DNA from: SAR86 cluster bacterium
GTDB lineage: Bacteria; Pseudomonadota; Gammaproteobacteria; Magnimaribacterales; D2472
Length of the DNA stretch: 64,000 bases
Direction: 5' to 3'
Assembly (NCBI GenBank): GCA_023703615.1
Contig: CP097971.1
Span: 22,315 to 86,314, forward strand
Under the pieces are notes generated by a model. The model was not told the origin of the DNA, made no database searches, and saw only the letters and a program-made list of their open reading frames with translations. This document shows positions 17,772-28,235 of the stretch, one piece after another (positions within the stretch are counted from its first letter, which is position 1; every line of letters starts with the position of its first letter). A program made the translations under genes and the position numbers.

Positions 17772-19166
17772 TTAATATTTGTAGCTTTCTTCTTTAAATG
17801 GACCGTCTTGAGGAACGTTAATATAATCAGCTTGATCTTTTGTAAGCTTTGTCATTACTCCACCGAACCCAGCAACCATTAATGAAGCAACTTCTTCATC
17901 AAGTTTCTTTGGAAGAACTTCAACTGTTATCATCTCTGCTTTTGTTTCAGCATCATTAATATTTGCAAAACCTTGTTTGTACAAATGAATTTGAGCCAAA
18001 ACTTGGTTTGCAAAAGAACCATCCATAATTCTACTTGGATGCCCTGTAGCATTTCCAAGATTTACTAATCGACCTTCAGCCAAAAGAATAAGATAGTTTT
18101 TGCTTGACAAGTCAGGCGTTCCATCAGGTTTAGTATCTCTGAAGATTCTATGAACTTGAGGTTTGATTTCATCCCAGTAGTAATTATCCCTCATAAAAGC
18201 AGTATCAATTTCATTATCGAAATGACCGATATTACATACTACCGCTGTATTTTTTAATGTACTTAGCATTGCTGAATCACAAACATTTACGTTACCAGTT
18301 GTTGTAACTATTAAATCAGTATTGCCCATAACCTGCATATCAATATCCTCTACATTTCTTGAAACGACGCCATCTTTATAACAGGATACTACTGTGAAGC
18401 CATCCATACAGGCTTGCATAGCACATATAGGATCAGACTCAACAACGCTTACTATCATTCCTTCTTGAGCAAGACTAGCTGCAGATCCTTTTCCAACATC
18501 TCCATAGCCTATTACAAGACCTCTTTTACCCATGAGAAGCATATCTGTTCCTCTTTTAAGAGCATCATTAAGACTGTGTCTGCAGCCATATTTATTGTCG
18601 TTTTTGGCTTTAGTAACTGAATCGTTTACATTGATTGCTGGAACCTTCAGCTCTCCTTTTTCAAGCATTTCTTTAAGTCTATGAACCCCAGTCGTTGTTT
18701 CTTCTGAAACACCATGAATAGTATCTAACATGTCAGGAAATTTTTCATGAACCATAGCTGTTAGATCACTTCCATCATCAAGAATCATATTTGCATCCCA
18801 AGGTTTCCCATCCTTACAAATTGTTTGCTCAATACACCATTCAAATTCTTCTTCTGTTTCGCCTTTCCATGCAAAAGTTGGAATTCCTTTTGCAGCCATA
18901 GCAGCGGCAGCATGATCTTGGGTTGAAAAGATATTGCATGATGACCATCTCAGCTCAGCACCAAGATCAATCAGTGTTTCCATTAATACAGCTGTTTGGA
19001 TCGTCATGTGTATGCAGCCCATGATTTTAGCACCAGCAAGCGGTTGCTCAGATCTATATTTGTCTCTTAAAGCCATTAATGCAGGCATTTCATTTTCTGC
19101 AAGTGAAATTTCTCTTCTTCCAAATTCTGCAAGATTAATATCAGCTACTTTATAATCGTTTTCCAT
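17772..19166 (-). CDS. ahcY: Adenosylhomocysteinase
   Basis: Cytosolic NAD-dependent enzyme that hydrolyses S-adenosylhomocysteine to homocysteine and adenosine, removing product inhibition of methyltransferases. The 464-aa protein carries the NAD-binding segment [17 protein letters not shown], the substrate-site regions [15 protein letters not shown] and [18 protein letters not shown], and the C-terminal [15 protein letters not shown] tail, which reaches into the neighbouring subunit. It follows metK by 21 bases, so synthesis and recycling of the SAM cycle are co-transcribed. A PfkB kinase resembling adenosine kinase at the window end could remove the adenosine. Confidence 0.97.
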   Translation of the reverse strand: MENDYKVADINLAEFGRREISLAENEMPALMALRDKYRSEQPLAGAKIMGCIHMTIQTAVLMETLIDLGAELRWSSCNIFSTQDHAAAAMAAKGIPTFAWKGETEEEFEWCIEQTICKDGKPWDANMILDDGSDLTAMVHEKFPDMLDTIHGVSEETTTGVHRLKEMLEKGELKVPAINVNDSVTKAKNDNKYGCRHSLNDALKRGTDMLLMGKRGLVIGYGDVGKGSAASLAQEGMIVSVVESDPICAMQACMDGFTVVSCYKDGVVSRNVEDIDMQVMGNTDLIVTTTGNVNVCDSAMLSTLKNTAVVCNIGHFDNEIDTAFMRDNYYWDEIKPQVHRIFRDTKPDGTPDLSSKNYLILLAEGRLVNLGNATGHPSRIMDGSFANQVLAQIHLYKQGFANINDAETKAEMITVEVLPKKLDEEVASLMVAGFGGVMTKLTKDQADYINVPQDGPFKEESYKY

Positions 19167-19187
19167 TTTTTTTCCTTAATTTTTTTA

Positions 19188-20342
19188 TTATTGTGAAATA
19201 TCTGAAGCTTTATCAGTTCTTTCCCATGAAAGATCAATGTCAGATCTACCAAAATGACCATAAGCTGCAGTCTGCAAGTATATAGGTCTTTTTAGATCAA
19301 GCATATTAATTAAGCTTTTTGGCCTTAGATCAAATTCTTCTTCAACAATTTTTACTATAGCTTCTTTAGATATCTTTTCACTATTGAAAGTTTCTACGTG
19401 AATAGATGTCGGTTTTGCTACACCAATAGCATATGAGACTTGAATTTCACAATAATCTGCAAGTCCAGCAGCAACGATATTCTTAGCAACATACCTTGAA
19501 GCGTAAGCTGCAGATCTGTCTACTTTTGACGGGTCTTTGCCAGAAAAAGCTCCACCTCCATGCCTTGCCATTCCTCCATATGTGTCTACAATTATTTTTC
19601 TTCCAGTTAGCCCACAATCACCAACGGGACCACCGATAACAAATTTACCAGTAGGGTTGATATAAATATTTGTAGAGTCAAGAATCCATTCTTGAGGAAC
19701 AATTGGTTTGATAATTTTATCCATTACTTCTGATTTGATTTCTTCTTGTGAAACATCTTCATCATGTTGAGTAGATAGAACAACAGCTGATAATCCCTCT
19801 ATTGATTTACCATCATCTGAGTAAATTACGCTTACTTGACTTTTAGCATCTGGTCTCAGCCATTTAATTTCTCCACTTTTCATAACATCAGCTTGTTTTT
19901 TAACTAGTCTATGAGATAGATCTATTGGAAGAGGCATTAATGATTCAGTCTCTTTACAAGCATAGCCAAACATTAATCCTTGATCACCAGCACCTTGTTC
20001 TAGATTTTCCCCCTCACCTTCAGTTACTCCTTGAGAGATATCAGGCGATTGCTCAAAAACAAGATTTGTAAATTCGCAAGTGTCACCATTAAAGCCATAT
20101 TCATCAGAGTTGTAACCGATATCATTAATCGTTTTTCTAACAATTGGCTCAAGATCTGGACTACCAAGTGATGTGATTTCACCAGCTATATAGACCATGT
20201 TATTTTTTATCATCGTTTCGCAAGCTACTCTACTGTTTGGATCTTCAGCAAGATAAGCATCTAAAACAGCATCTGAAATTTGATCACAGACTTTGTCTGG
20301 ATGTCCACCTGAGACAGACTCGGATGTAAAAATATAACTCAT
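19188..20342 (-). CDS. metK: S-adenosylmethionine synthetase
   Basis: Forms SAM from methionine and ATP. The 384-aa protein starts with [25 protein letters not shown] methionine/ATP residues and contains [12 protein letters not shown] (the active-site hexapeptide region) and [20 protein letters not shown] (P-loop-like). Length and motifs are fully standard. It is divergent from transketolase across 109 bases. I looked in that gap for a SAM riboswitch and could not support one. Confidence 0.97.
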   Translation of the reverse strand: MSYIFTSESVSGGHPDKVCDQISDAVLDAYLAEDPNSRVACETMIKNNMVYIAGEITSLGSPDLEPIVRKTINDIGYNSDEYGFNGDTCEFTNLVFEQSPDISQGVTEGEGENLEQGAGDQGLMFGYACKETESLMPLPIDLSHRLVKKQADVMKSGEIKWLRPDAKSQVSVIYSDDGKSIEGLSAVVLSTQHDEDVSQEEIKSEVMDKIIKPIVPQEWILDSTNIYINPTGKFVIGGPVGDCGLTGRKIIVDTYGGMARHGGGAFSGKDPSKVDRSAAYASRYVAKNIVAAGLADYCEIQVSYAIGVAKPTSIHVETFNSEKISKEAIVKIVEEEFDLRPKSLINMLDLKRPIYLQTAAYGHFGRSDIDLSWERTDKASDISQ

Positions 20343-20438
20343 AAAATACCCCTAAAATAAACAGTTCTACATTTTATAATAAAAAGGTAACACTAAGCTA
20401 TGCTTTGTATGTAAAATATTAATAGTCAAAAATCTAAT

Positions 20439-20454
20439 AGGAAGTATCTAGTTG
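20439..20454 (+). promoter_or_regulatory. Shine-Dalgarno and TTG start deciding the tkt start
   Basis: AGGAAG at 20439-20444 lies seven bases before TTG 20452. No ATG is available near the conserved N-terminus, so TTG with this strong site is the probable start. Confidence 0.8.
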
Positions 20455-22434
20455 TCAGAATCAGTAAATGCGCTAAGATTTTTATCTATCGACGCAGTTC
20501 AAAAAGCAAATTCCGGTCATCCAGGAATGCCAATGGGTATGGCTGAAATAGCAACAGCCTTATGGAGTAATCATTTAAGGCATAACCCATCAAATCCTCG
20601 CTGGTTTAATAGAGATAGATTTGTGTTATCTAACGGACATGGCTCAATGCTTTTATATAGCCTGCTTCACCTAACAGGTTACAATTTGACAATAGAGGAT
20701 ATAAAAGATTTTAGACAGCTAAAATCAAAAACTCCTGGACATCCGGAGTATGACATTGAAATTGGAGTTGAAACTACAACAGGTCCATTAGGTCAAGGTA
20801 TTGCAAATGGAGTTGGAATGGCAATTTCAGAAAAAATACTAGCTGCAGAATTCAATGAAGAAGATATAAAACCTGTTGATCATTTTACATATGTATTTCT
20901 TGGCGATGGCTGTTTAATGGAAGGTATTTCTCATGAGGCATGCTCATTTGCTGGAACTCATAATCTTGGAAAGCTAATATGTTTTTATGATCAAAACGGA
21001 ATTTCAATAGATGGAGAAATTAAACATTGGTTCACAGATGACTCTGTAAAGAGATTTGAAAGCTATGGATGGCAAACCATTTGTGTAGACGGTCACAACA
21101 TCGAAGAAATTGATAAAGCTATTTCTGAGGCAAAAATTGAATTAAATAAGCCATCGATGATTTTTTGTAAAACAACAATTGGTTTTGGTTCACCAAACAA
21201 ACATGGAACAGCAGATGTTCATGGAGCACCCTTAGGAGAAGAAGAAATAATAAAAACGCGAGAATCTCTTAACTGGAAATATGAGGCTTTTGAGATACCA
21301 CAAGATATTTATAATTTTTGGAATGCAACTGAAAAAGGAAGTGCATTGAATTCAGATTGGGATTCACTTTTGAAAAAATATGAAGAAAAATATCCTGAAA
21401 AATCAAATGAACTTCAAAGAAGAATTAAAGGATTACTCCCTAAAAATTTTAATAAAAATTTCGAAGATTTTTTATCCAGCTGTAACTCAAATAATTCTTC
21501 AATGGCAACAAGGAAAGCTTCTAAATCATGTTTAGATTTCTTTGTTCAAGAATTGCCTGAACTGGTTGGCGGCTCTGCAGATTTAACACCATCTAATAAT
21601 ACTTTTTCTTCGTCAAGTTCTACATTTTCAAATGAAAATCCTGCAGGTAATCATATTAATTATGGGGTAAGAGAATTTGGAATGTCTGGCATTATGAATG
21701 GAATGGTGCTTCATGGCGGTATTAAACCATATGGAGCAACATTTCTTGTCTTTACTGACTATGCAAGAAATGCAGTCAGATTATCCGCATTAATGGGACT
21801 ACCAAATATATTTGTTTATACACATGACTCAGTAGCGCTTGGTGAAGACGGACCTACCCATCAACCAATAGAGCACATGGTTACATTGAGAGCAACTCCA
21901 AATTTAAATAATTGGAGGCCTGCTGATTTAGTTGAGGCTGCCGTAGCTTGGAAAGAAGCAATTACTTCAAAAGAAACTCCAACATGTTTAATATTTAGTA
22001 GACAAAGCACATCCCCAATATCGCGAACCCCGAAAAAAATATCTATGATTAGTATGGGTGGTTACTTGCTTGAAGAAAATGACAATCCTGATATCACTAT
22101 CATTGCTTCTGGCAGCGAAGTACAATTAGCTCTTGATGCAGCAAAAGATTTAAAAAATGATTCAGTTTTGGCTAATGTTGTATCAATGCCTTCACTAGAT
22201 ATTTTCTTGCAACAATCGAAAGAATTTCAAAACGATGTTATCAAGCAGGATAAACCTATACTTGTTGTTGAATGTAGCCATCCAAATTCTTGGTATAGGA
22301 TTTTAAATAGAGATGATAAGGTAATTGGAGTCGAAGGTTTTGGAGAATCTGCTCCAGGCAGCGAGTTGCTTGAACATTTTGGCTTTAATAAAGCAAATGT
22401 TGTTAACACGGCTAAATCATTGCTTAATGATTAA
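20452..22434 (+). CDS. tkt: Transketolase
   Basis: Thiamine-diphosphate enzyme of the pentose phosphate pathway, 660 aa. The N-terminus reads almost directly into the conserved DAVQKANSGHPGMPMGMA; the TPP/metal motif is GDGCLMEGISHEA; the pyrimidine-domain region includes FTDYARNAVRLSALM and HDSVALGEDGPTHQP with the conserved histidines. It begins with TTG. It overlaps pgk by eight bases, in a run tkt-pgk-aldolase that links pentose phosphates to triose metabolism. Confidence 0.96.
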   Translation: MSESVNALRFLSIDAVQKANSGHPGMPMGMAEIATALWSNHLRHNPSNPRWFNRDRFVLSNGHGSMLLYSLLHLTGYNLTIEDIKDFRQLKSKTPGHPEYDIEIGVETTTGPLGQGIANGVGMAISEKILAAEFNEEDIKPVDHFTYVFLGDGCLMEGISHEACSFAGTHNLGKLICFYDQNGISIDGEIKHWFTDDSVKRFESYGWQTICVDGHNIEEIDKAISEAKIELNKPSMIFCKTTIGFGSPNKHGTADVHGAPLGEEEIIKTRESLNWKYEAFEIPQDIYNFWNATEKGSALNSDWDSLLKKYEEKYPEKSNELQRRIKGLLPKNFNKNFEDFLSSCNSNNSSMATRKASKSCLDFFVQELPELVGGSADLTPSNNTFSSSSSTFSNENPAGNHINYGVREFGMSGIMNGMVLHGGIKPYGATFLVFTDYARNAVRLSALMGLPNIFVYTHDSVALGEDGPTHQPIEHMVTLRATPNLNNWRPADLVEAAVAWKEAITSKETPTCLIFSRQSTSPISRTPKKISMISMGGYLLEENDNPDITIIASGSEVQLALDAAKDLKNDSVLANVVSMPSLDIFLQQSKEFQNDVIKQDKPILVVECSHPNSWYRILNRDDKVIGVEGFGESAPGSELLEHFGFNKANVVNTAKSLLND

Positions 22435-23581
22435 TTTATCATCTTTAAATATAGCAAATAAAAACCTTGTTATTCGGGTTGATATGAATGTGCCAATAAA
22501 AGATGGCAGGATTCTTGATTCAACCAGGATAGAAGCTTGTATACCCACAATTAATTATGCGCTGAAAAATAATGCAAAAGTTTTATTAGTAAGTCATTTA
22601 GGTAGACCATTGGAAGGTAATTTTGAAGAAAGCTTTTCTTTAAAACCTGTAGCAAATTTTTTGGGTGAAGTAATTAAAAGTTCTATAGATGTAATTGATA
22701 AATTGGACTCGGTAGATTTTTTTAAATCTTCATCAAATATTCAAATCTTAGAAAACGTAAGATTCTTTGATGGAGAAAAAAGAAACTGCGAGAAATTAGG
22801 AAAGAAATTAGGCTGTCTTGGAGACATATATGTCTTTGATGCATTCGGAACAGCACATCGAGAACAGGCTTCAACACACTCAGCAATTGAAAATGCTTAT
22901 ATTGCCTGCGCTGGCCTATTGTTAGAAAAAGAAGAAAAATTTTTATCACAAGCTCTAAAAAAATATGACAGGCCTTATCTAGCAATTATTGGTGGAGCAA
23001 AAGTCTCAACTAAGCTTGCGCTATTAAAACAAATCAATGAAGTTGCTGACTATATTATTGTGGGCGGCGGCATTGCAAATACTTTCTTAAAATCTTCAGG
23101 TTTAAATGTTGGTAATTCACTTGTTGAGGACTCAATGCTAGAAACAGCTAAGACAATTCTTGAAAAAGGTAAGATTGTGCTTCCAAAAAAAGTAGTTACA
23201 TCAAAAACATTTGAAGGAGAAAACATAAAAGAGGCTACGATTAACGAAGTGAATAATGATGCAATGATCTTAGATTTATTTCTAGAACAGGAATCAAAAG
23301 CTTTAATTAAAAATGCCAAGACTATACTTTGGAATGGTCCTATGGGAGTATTTGAAAATATTTATTTTGAAAAGGGTACTAAAGAGCTTTCTAAAGAAAT
23401 AGCAAAGTCTGACGCTTTCTCTTTGGCTGGAGGTGGCGAAACATTATCCGCAATTAATAAATATATTAAATTAGATGATGTATCATACTGTTCAACAGGT
23501 GGAGGAGCCTTTTTAGAATTTATGGAAGGCAAAATTTTGCCGTCAATTAAAGCATTAAACGCAAAACAAACTGGGAGTTAA
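22427..23581 (+). CDS. pgk: Phosphoglycerate kinase
   Basis: Transfers phosphate between 1,3-bisphosphoglycerate and ADP. I chose ATG 22427, which overlaps the tkt stop by eight bases and gives the normal 384-aa length; the open frame extends far into tkt but is not conserved there. Family landmarks: VIRVDMNVPIKDGRI, LVSHLGRP, AIIGGAKVSTK, the nucleotide motif WNGPMGVFE and GGGETLSAI. No gapdh/epd gene is adjacent, unlike the E. coli epd-pgk-fba order. Confidence 0.96.
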   Translation: MINLSSLNIANKNLVIRVDMNVPIKDGRILDSTRIEACIPTINYALKNNAKVLLVSHLGRPLEGNFEESFSLKPVANFLGEVIKSSIDVIDKLDSVDFFKSSSNIQILENVRFFDGEKRNCEKLGKKLGCLGDIYVFDAFGTAHREQASTHSAIENAYIACAGLLLEKEEKFLSQALKKYDRPYLAIIGGAKVSTKLALLKQINEVADYIIVGGGIANTFLKSSGLNVGNSLVEDSMLETAKTILEKGKIVLPKKVVTSKTFEGENIKEATINEVNNDAMILDLFLEQESKALIKNAKTILWNGPMGVFENIYFEKGTKELSKEIAKSDAFSLAGGGETLSAINKYIKLDDVSYCSTGGGAFLEFMEGKILPSIKALNAKQTGS

Positions 23582-23584
23582 ACT

Positions 23585-24601
23585 ATGTCACTAAACAGTA
23601 TAGAAGATATTGCAACTTATATAGTTGCAGATGGTAAAGGAATACTAGCTGCAGATGAAAGTAATCCAACCTGTGGAAAAAGATTTGACTCTATAGGAGT
23701 CGAATCAACTGAAGTTAACAGAAGAGATTACAGAGAAATGCTTTTTAGATCTAAAGGAATGAAAGGAAATATAGGTGGAGTTATATTATTTGACGAGACT
23801 ATTAGACAGTCAGCTGATGATGGAACTTTGTTGAGAGATTTAATATCAGATCAAGGCGCCCTTCCTGGAATTAAAGTTGATAAAGGCCTTCAGCCTATTG
23901 AAGACTGCCCAGGAGAAACGGTAACAGTAGGTCTCGAAGGACTTGACGAAAGGCTGAAAGAATATTCAACTATGGGTGCAAAATTTACTAAATGGAGAGC
24001 TGTAATAAATATTGGGGATGGAATTCCAACTAATAAATGCATCGATGCGAACATGGAAGCTTTAGCAGATTACGCAAAATGCGCTCAAGATAATGGTATG
24101 GTGCCTATTGTAGAGCCCGAAGTGCTCATGGATGGCAATCATTCTATTGATGAATGTTATGACGCAACTGAGCGCTCATTGAAATCTCTATTTTCTTACC
24201 TTAAAAAAAAAGGTGTCAACATCAAGGGCACGCTATTAAAGCCAAACATGGTAACTTCTGGAAAAGACGCTGAAGAGCAAGCTGGAATTAATGATGTTGC
24301 AGAAAAAACATTAGACTGTTTAATAACAAATGTTCCGTCGAGTCTTCCTGGAATAACATTTTTATCTGGTGGTCAGTCTGATGTCTTAGCCACTGCCCAT
24401 TTAGATGCAATGAACAAAATTGGTGGCTTTTCATGGAAATTAAGTTTTTCTTACGGAAGAGCACTTCAAGCACCTGCTCTAAAAGCTTGGGGAGGAAAGT
24501 TAGAAAATATATTTATTTCTCAAGATGAACTATCACATAGAGCAGAAATGAATAAATTAGCTTCTCTTGGTCAATGGGAAGAAAAATTAGAAGATAGATA
24601 G
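23585..24601 (+). CDS. Fructose-bisphosphate aldolase, class I (animal/plant-like family)
   Basis: Cleaves or condenses fructose 1,6-bisphosphate by a Schiff-base mechanism. The 338-aa protein belongs to the 'glycolytic' class I family best known from eukaryotes: GILAADESNPTCGKRF near the N-terminus, FTKWRAV, VEPEVL and the Schiff-base lysine in TLLKPNMVTSG, then LSGGQSD and SFSYGRALQ. No zinc-binding class II histidines are present. It sits three bases after pgk, where many gammaproteobacteria carry class II fbaA, so replacement at this locus is likely. Confidence 0.93.
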   Translation: MSLNSIEDIATYIVADGKGILAADESNPTCGKRFDSIGVESTEVNRRDYREMLFRSKGMKGNIGGVILFDETIRQSADDGTLLRDLISDQGALPGIKVDKGLQPIEDCPGETVTVGLEGLDERLKEYSTMGAKFTKWRAVINIGDGIPTNKCIDANMEALADYAKCAQDNGMVPIVEPEVLMDGNHSIDECYDATERSLKSLFSYLKKKGVNIKGTLLKPNMVTSGKDAEEQAGINDVAEKTLDCLITNVPSSLPGITFLSGGQSDVLATAHLDAMNKIGGFSWKLSFSYGRALQAPALKAWGGKLENIFISQDELSHRAEMNKLASLGQWEEKLEDR

Positions 24602-24604
24602 AAT

Positions 24605-25042
24605 TTGTTAGCAACTGTTCAAAGGGTTTTAAGTGCAAAAATAATTATTGATGATCAAGTTTTTTCATCTATAGATGAAGGATGTTTAGTATTTATTTGT
24701 TTTGAAAAAAATGATCTCTCTCAAAACATAATTAAAATGGTGAAAAAGATTATAAATTTTAGAATGCTTGATGGACCAAAGGGGTTAACATCTCTGGCAC
24801 TTCAAAGTTCCAATGAAGAAGTTCTAATAGTTAGTCAATTTACTCTAGCCGCCATTACAAATAAAGGGAACAAGCCTAGTTTTCATAAAGCTGCAAAACC
24901 AGAGGATGCTAAATTGATGTATGATAAATTTGTTAGTGAATTTAAGAATTTATTGCCAAAAGTTAAAGAAGGAAAGTTTGGATCATACATGCAAATAAGT
25001 TTGGTAAATAAAGGTCCTATGACATTTAATTTTAAGATATGA
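24605..25042 (+). CDS. dtd: D-aminoacyl-tRNA deacylase
   Basis: Hydrolyses D-amino acids (and glycine) mischarged on tRNA. The 145-aa protein has the two active-site motifs SQFTLAA and NKGPMTFNF, which carries the GPMT variant of the cross-subunit GP motif. The start must be TTG 24605: an in-frame stop lies two codons upstream and no ATG fits the conserved N-terminus (LATVQRV). It follows the aldolase by three bases and overlaps the LOG gene in an ATGA. Confidence 0.93.
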   Translation: MLATVQRVLSAKIIIDDQVFSSIDEGCLVFICFEKNDLSQNIIKMVKKIINFRMLDGPKGLTSLALQSSNEEVLIVSQFTLAAITNKGNKPSFHKAAKPEDAKLMYDKFVSEFKNLLPKVKEGKFGSYMQISLVNKGPMTFNFKI

Positions 25043-25620
25043 AAAATATTTCTATTTTTTGTGGAGCTCATAAAGGTAAAAATCCTAAATATGCTGAATC
25101 AGCCAAGACTATTGCAAAATATATAGCTAAAAAAAACATTAATATAGTTTTTGGTGGAGGCAATGTTGGACTAATGAAAATCATCTCTAACACCGCCATA
25201 GATAATGGAGTTGAGGTTCTAGGAATTTCTTTAAAGTCTCTACATGCTTTAGAATTAGCTAACCCAAGGCTAAAAGAGATAGTTGTTTCAGATACTCTGC
25301 TTAATCGAAAACATGAATTTATATCAAGATCAGATGCATTTATTGTTCTTCCAGGTGGCGTTGGATCACTAGATGAGCTAGCAGAAATTATGGCAAGCAA
25401 TCAATTAGGGATAATTAATAAACCTATTGGTATTCTAAATACAGATGGATACTATAATCATCTTTTAAAATGGTTTGATAAGGCCGTTGATGAAGGATTT
25501 ATATCATCAGCAAATCTAAAAGAGCTAATAGTTTCTGATGATCCTTGTAAGCTTGTTGAGATGGTAGTTAATCATAAAAAACCAACAGATGATAATTGGA
25601 CTAAAAGACTTGGTCTTTAA
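25039..25620 (+). CDS. LOG family nucleotide phosphoribohydrolase
   Basis: A 193-aa Rossmann-like protein of the lysine-decarboxylase-like/LOG family, which cleaves ribose 5-phosphate from nucleoside monophosphates (cytokinin-activating enzyme in plants; a nucleotide-salvage or detoxifying role in bacteria). The diagnostic motif PGGVGSLDE follows FIVLPG, and the N-terminus SIFCGAHKG matches the family. A true lysine decarboxylase function is not expected. It ends the tkt operon and converges on tatC with 15 bases between. Confidence 0.9.
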   Translation: MKNISIFCGAHKGKNPKYAESAKTIAKYIAKKNINIVFGGGNVGLMKIISNTAIDNGVEVLGISLKSLHALELANPRLKEIVVSDTLLNRKHEFISRSDAFIVLPGGVGSLDELAEIMASNQLGIINKPIGILNTDGYYNHLLKWFDKAVDEGFISSANLKELIVSDDPCKLVEMVVNHKKPTDDNWTKRLGL

Positions 25621-25635
25621 CAACTGATTTTGTAA

Positions 25636-26337
25636 CTATTTATTTTTAGATAGCAGTATGCCAATCTCAAATAGAAGCCACATAGGAAATGCCAAAAATA
25701 ATTGTGAGAATATATCGGGTGGCGTCAGTAACATTCCTATAATAAGAAACACTACTATTAAATAAGGCCTTGCTTTTGTTAATGATCTTTTGGTTACAAT
25801 TTTACTATTTACTAAAAGAACAGTTGCTACTGGTATCTCAAAAGCTATACCAAAAGCAAAAACTAGCTTAAATATAAAACCAAGGTATTCGTTTATGTCA
25901 GTCATAACTTGTATCGAGCTTGGCGCCATTCCAATAAAGAACTTAAAGATAATTGGACAAACTATAAAAAACGCAAAGCTTACTCCACAAAAAAATAAGA
26001 TGATTGTTGAGGCCATAAGTGGAGCAGTAAAGCTCTTTTCGTTTTCATACAATCCAGGAGATATAAACATCCATATTTGAATAAATAACCACGGCATTGT
26101 AAACAACAAAGCTACATATAAAACTAGCTTTATGGGAGCCATGAACGGTGATGCAACTCCAGTTGCAATCATGGAAGTGCCTGCAGGCAGAGTTGCAACT
26201 AGTGGATCTGCAACAAAGCTATAAATTTCAGCAGCAAAAGGAATTCCAATAATCGATAGTACACTAAATAAAATAATTACCTTTAGTAGTCTTGATCTTA
26301 ATTCAAGCAAATGACTTGAGATTGAATCGTTAGTCAT
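25636..26337 (-). CDS. tatC: Sec-independent protein translocase TatC
   Basis: Core receptor of the twin-arginine translocase, recognising the RR signal peptide. The 233-aa protein has six hydrophobic segments. Landmarks are the N-terminal SHLLELRSRLLK, the loop SPGLYENEKSF and FGIAFEIPV with a conserved acidic residue in the membrane. Its start overlaps tatB by eight bases, giving the usual tatA-tatB-tatC order. Confidence 0.95.
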   Translation of the reverse strand: MTNDSISSHLLELRSRLLKVIILFSVLSIIGIPFAAEIYSFVADPLVATLPAGTSMIATGVASPFMAPIKLVLYVALLFTMPWLFIQIWMFISPGLYENEKSFTAPLMASTIILFFCGVSFAFFIVCPIIFKFFIGMAPSSIQVMTDINEYLGFIFKLVFAFGIAFEIPVATVLLVNSKIVTKRSLTKARPYLIVVFLIIGMLLTPPDIFSQLFLAFPMWLLFEIGILLSKNK

Positions 26338-26575
26338 TATTAGATTCTTTCGTTTCTTCTAGCTCTTCCATTCTAAGCTCATTAAACACATCTTTCTTAA
26401 TTTCATCTGCTCCAATATCTTCTTCAATGTCTTTTTTAAAAGCATTAAATTTATTTTCAATCTTTTTATAGATTTTTATAGTTGTTTTAATTACAACAGG
26501 AAGTCTTCTTGGACCGATAATTAAAAGGCCAAATATTAAAATGATTAGAATTTCTAAAAAACCAATTTGAAACAA
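26330..26575 (-). CDS. tatB: Sec-independent protein translocase TatB
   Basis: Partner of TatC in signal-peptide recognition, 81 aa: one N-terminal membrane helix (FLEILIILIFGLLIIGPRRLP), the conserved GPRRLP hinge, an amphipathic helix, then an acidic tail. The start is TTG 26575, two bases after the tatA stop; the family N-terminus MFQIGF begins exactly there and no ATG fits. Confidence 0.92.
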   Translation of the reverse strand: MFQIGFLEILIILIFGLLIIGPRRLPVVIKTTIKIYKKIENKFNAFKKDIEEDIGADEIKKDVFNELRMEELEETKESNND

Positions 26576-26577
26576 TT

Positions 26578-26745
26578 TTAATCTTCTTTTTCTTTAGAAT
26601 CTTCGTCTTTTACTGATTTCTTAAAGCCTTTTATGCTTGAGCCTAAATCTGAGCCGAGTGATTTAAGCTTTCCACTACCAAATATAAGAACAACAACAAG
26701 TAAAATTATTAACAATTGCCATATACTTATTCCACCAAAACCCAT
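26578..26745 (-). CDS. tatA: Sec-independent protein translocase TatA
   Basis: Pore-forming Tat subunit, 55 aa, read directly from the minus strand. It starts [14 protein letters not shown], followed by one membrane helix, the FGSGKL hinge (usually FGTKKL) and the conserved amphipathic helix [16 protein letters not shown], ending in a charged tail. It lies between ubiB and tatB, with an eight-base gap to ubiB. It is at the short end of the family range. Confidence 0.93.
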   Translation of the reverse strand: MGFGGISIWQLLIILLVVVLIFGSGKLKSLGSDLGSSIKGFKKSVKDEDSKEKED

Positions 26746-26753
26746 AAATTCTC

Positions 26754-28235
26754 CTAACTAACTATCAATATAATAGATATAACTACTATTATACCAATAC
26801 CAAACGCTTTATTAATTATATTTTGTTTATATAATTTTCTTTCTAATTCTTTAACCCTGTCATCGTCCTTTTTTTTGCTATTAGAAAAGCTTCTTATTTC
26901 ATCTAAAGTTTCAAAAATAATTGATGGAATCTCTGACGCTTTAAGAAATATATCCTCTTTATTTTCTAAAATATAGTCCTTTAATTTTAATGGACTAAAT
27001 TGTTCATTTAACCAACTATCAAGATAAGGTTCAGCGATTCCCCAAAAATCTAAATCAGGATATATCTGCCTACCCATTCCTTCAATATGAATTAATGTTT
27101 TTTGTAACAATACTAGTGAGGTTTGAAGAGACAAACCATATTGTCTTGTACTTTGAAAGAGATATAAAAGCAATTTACCAAATTCGATCTCGGATAATGG
27201 TTTTTCAAATATAGGTTCGCAACATGCTCTTAATGTATTCTCAAGTTCAATATTATTTGTTTTAGCATTAACCCATCCTGAACTTATAAATAAATTTGCT
27301 AAATTTTTGTAATTTTGTTTAAGAACAGATTGCAACATTCTTGCGAGGATGTATCTTTCTTCATTAGACAGCGAACCCGTTATAGCGCAATCTACTGCTA
27401 TATATCCTGGATTTTCAGTATTCTTTTTTGAAACAAATATATTTCCAGGATGCATATCAGCATGAAAGAAATTATCTCTAAACACTTGATTGAGAAATAT
27501 CATTACTCCATTCTCAGCAAGTAATTTTTTGTTTATCCCATGCTTTTCAATTTCCTCGATATTGGTACAAGGAATTCCATCTATTTTCTCAAGAACCATA
27601 ATATTAGAAGTTGTGAAATCCCAATAAACTTTTGGTATGTATAGTTCATTTGAATTCAAAAAATTTTTTCTAGTGAGATTTGTATTAGATGCCTCAAGCT
27701 TCAAATCTAGTTCTTTCATTATTGTAGATTCATAATCTTGAACAACCTCATTTGGTTTTAACCTATAACTTTCCTTATATATATAAGAAAAAATTTTTGC
27801 AGCTGATTTAAGAAGACGAAGATTTTTTTTAACTTTCTTCTTTATGTTTGGCCTAAGAACTTTTATTACAACATGATCACCATTTTTAAGAATTGCTGAA
27901 TGAACTTGAGCAAGCGATGCTGCTGCGAGAGGCTTTTCATCAAACGATTTAAAAATATTATTAATCGAATCACCAAGCTCTGATTCAACAATATTTTTTA
28001 GTGTATTAACATCAAAAGGATTACAGTTATCAGTTAAGCTTTCTAGTTCTTTTGCTGTTTCAACATCAAGAACATCGGTTCTAGTGGAAAGAAGCTGACC
28101 AAATTTTATAAAAATTGGCCCTAATGCTTCTAAATATTTTGATGCTTTCTTTCCATTAGGTTTTATGAATATGTTAAATCTGATTCCTAATAGAATCATT
28201 CTTAATAACTCAACTATCAAAATAATAGCATTCAT
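26754..28235 (-). CDS. ubiB: Ubiquinone biosynthesis atypical kinase/ATPase UbiB
   Basis: A 493-aa ADCK/UbiB-family protein required for ubiquinone synthesis, perhaps extracting lipid intermediates from the membrane. Motifs: the KxGQ segment [10 protein letters not shown], the alanine-rich loop [11 protein letters not shown] replacing the kinase G-loop, and [11 protein letters not shown] with the catalytic/metal residues. Hydrophobic segments close the C-terminus ([13 protein letters not shown]). It overlaps ubiJ by four bases in the order ubiE-ubiJ-ubiB-tatABC, the same as in E. coli. Confidence 0.95.
   Translation of the reverse strand: MNAIILIVELLRMILLGIRFNIFIKPNGKKASKYLEALGPIFIKFGQLLSTRTDVLDVETAKELESLTDNCNPFDVNTLKNIVESELGDSINNIFKSFDEKPLAAASLAQVHSAILKNGDHVVIKVLRPNIKKKVKKNLRLLKSAAKIFSYIYKESYRLKPNEVVQDYESTIMKELDLKLEASNTNLTRKNFLNSNELYIPKVYWDFTTSNIMVLEKIDGIPCTNIEEIEKHGINKKLLAENGVMIFLNQVFRDNFFHADMHPGNIFVSKKNTENPGYIAVDCAITGSLSNEERYILARMLQSVLKQNYKNLANLFISSGWVNAKTNNIELENTLRACCEPIFEKPLSEIEFGKLLLYLFQSTRQYGLSLQTSLVLLQKTLIHIEGMGRQIYPDLDFWGIAEPYLDSWLNEQFSPLKLKDYILENKEDIFLKASEIPSIIFETLDEIRSFSNSKKKDDDRVKELERKLYKQNIINKAFGIGIIVVISIILIVS

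Noticed and set aside
20343..20451. Possible SAM riboswitch in the metK leader
   Set aside because: The 109-base gap is shared with divergent tkt. I could not find the paired elements of a SAM-II or SAM-V type aptamer; only an AGGGGT ribosome-binding site is clear.
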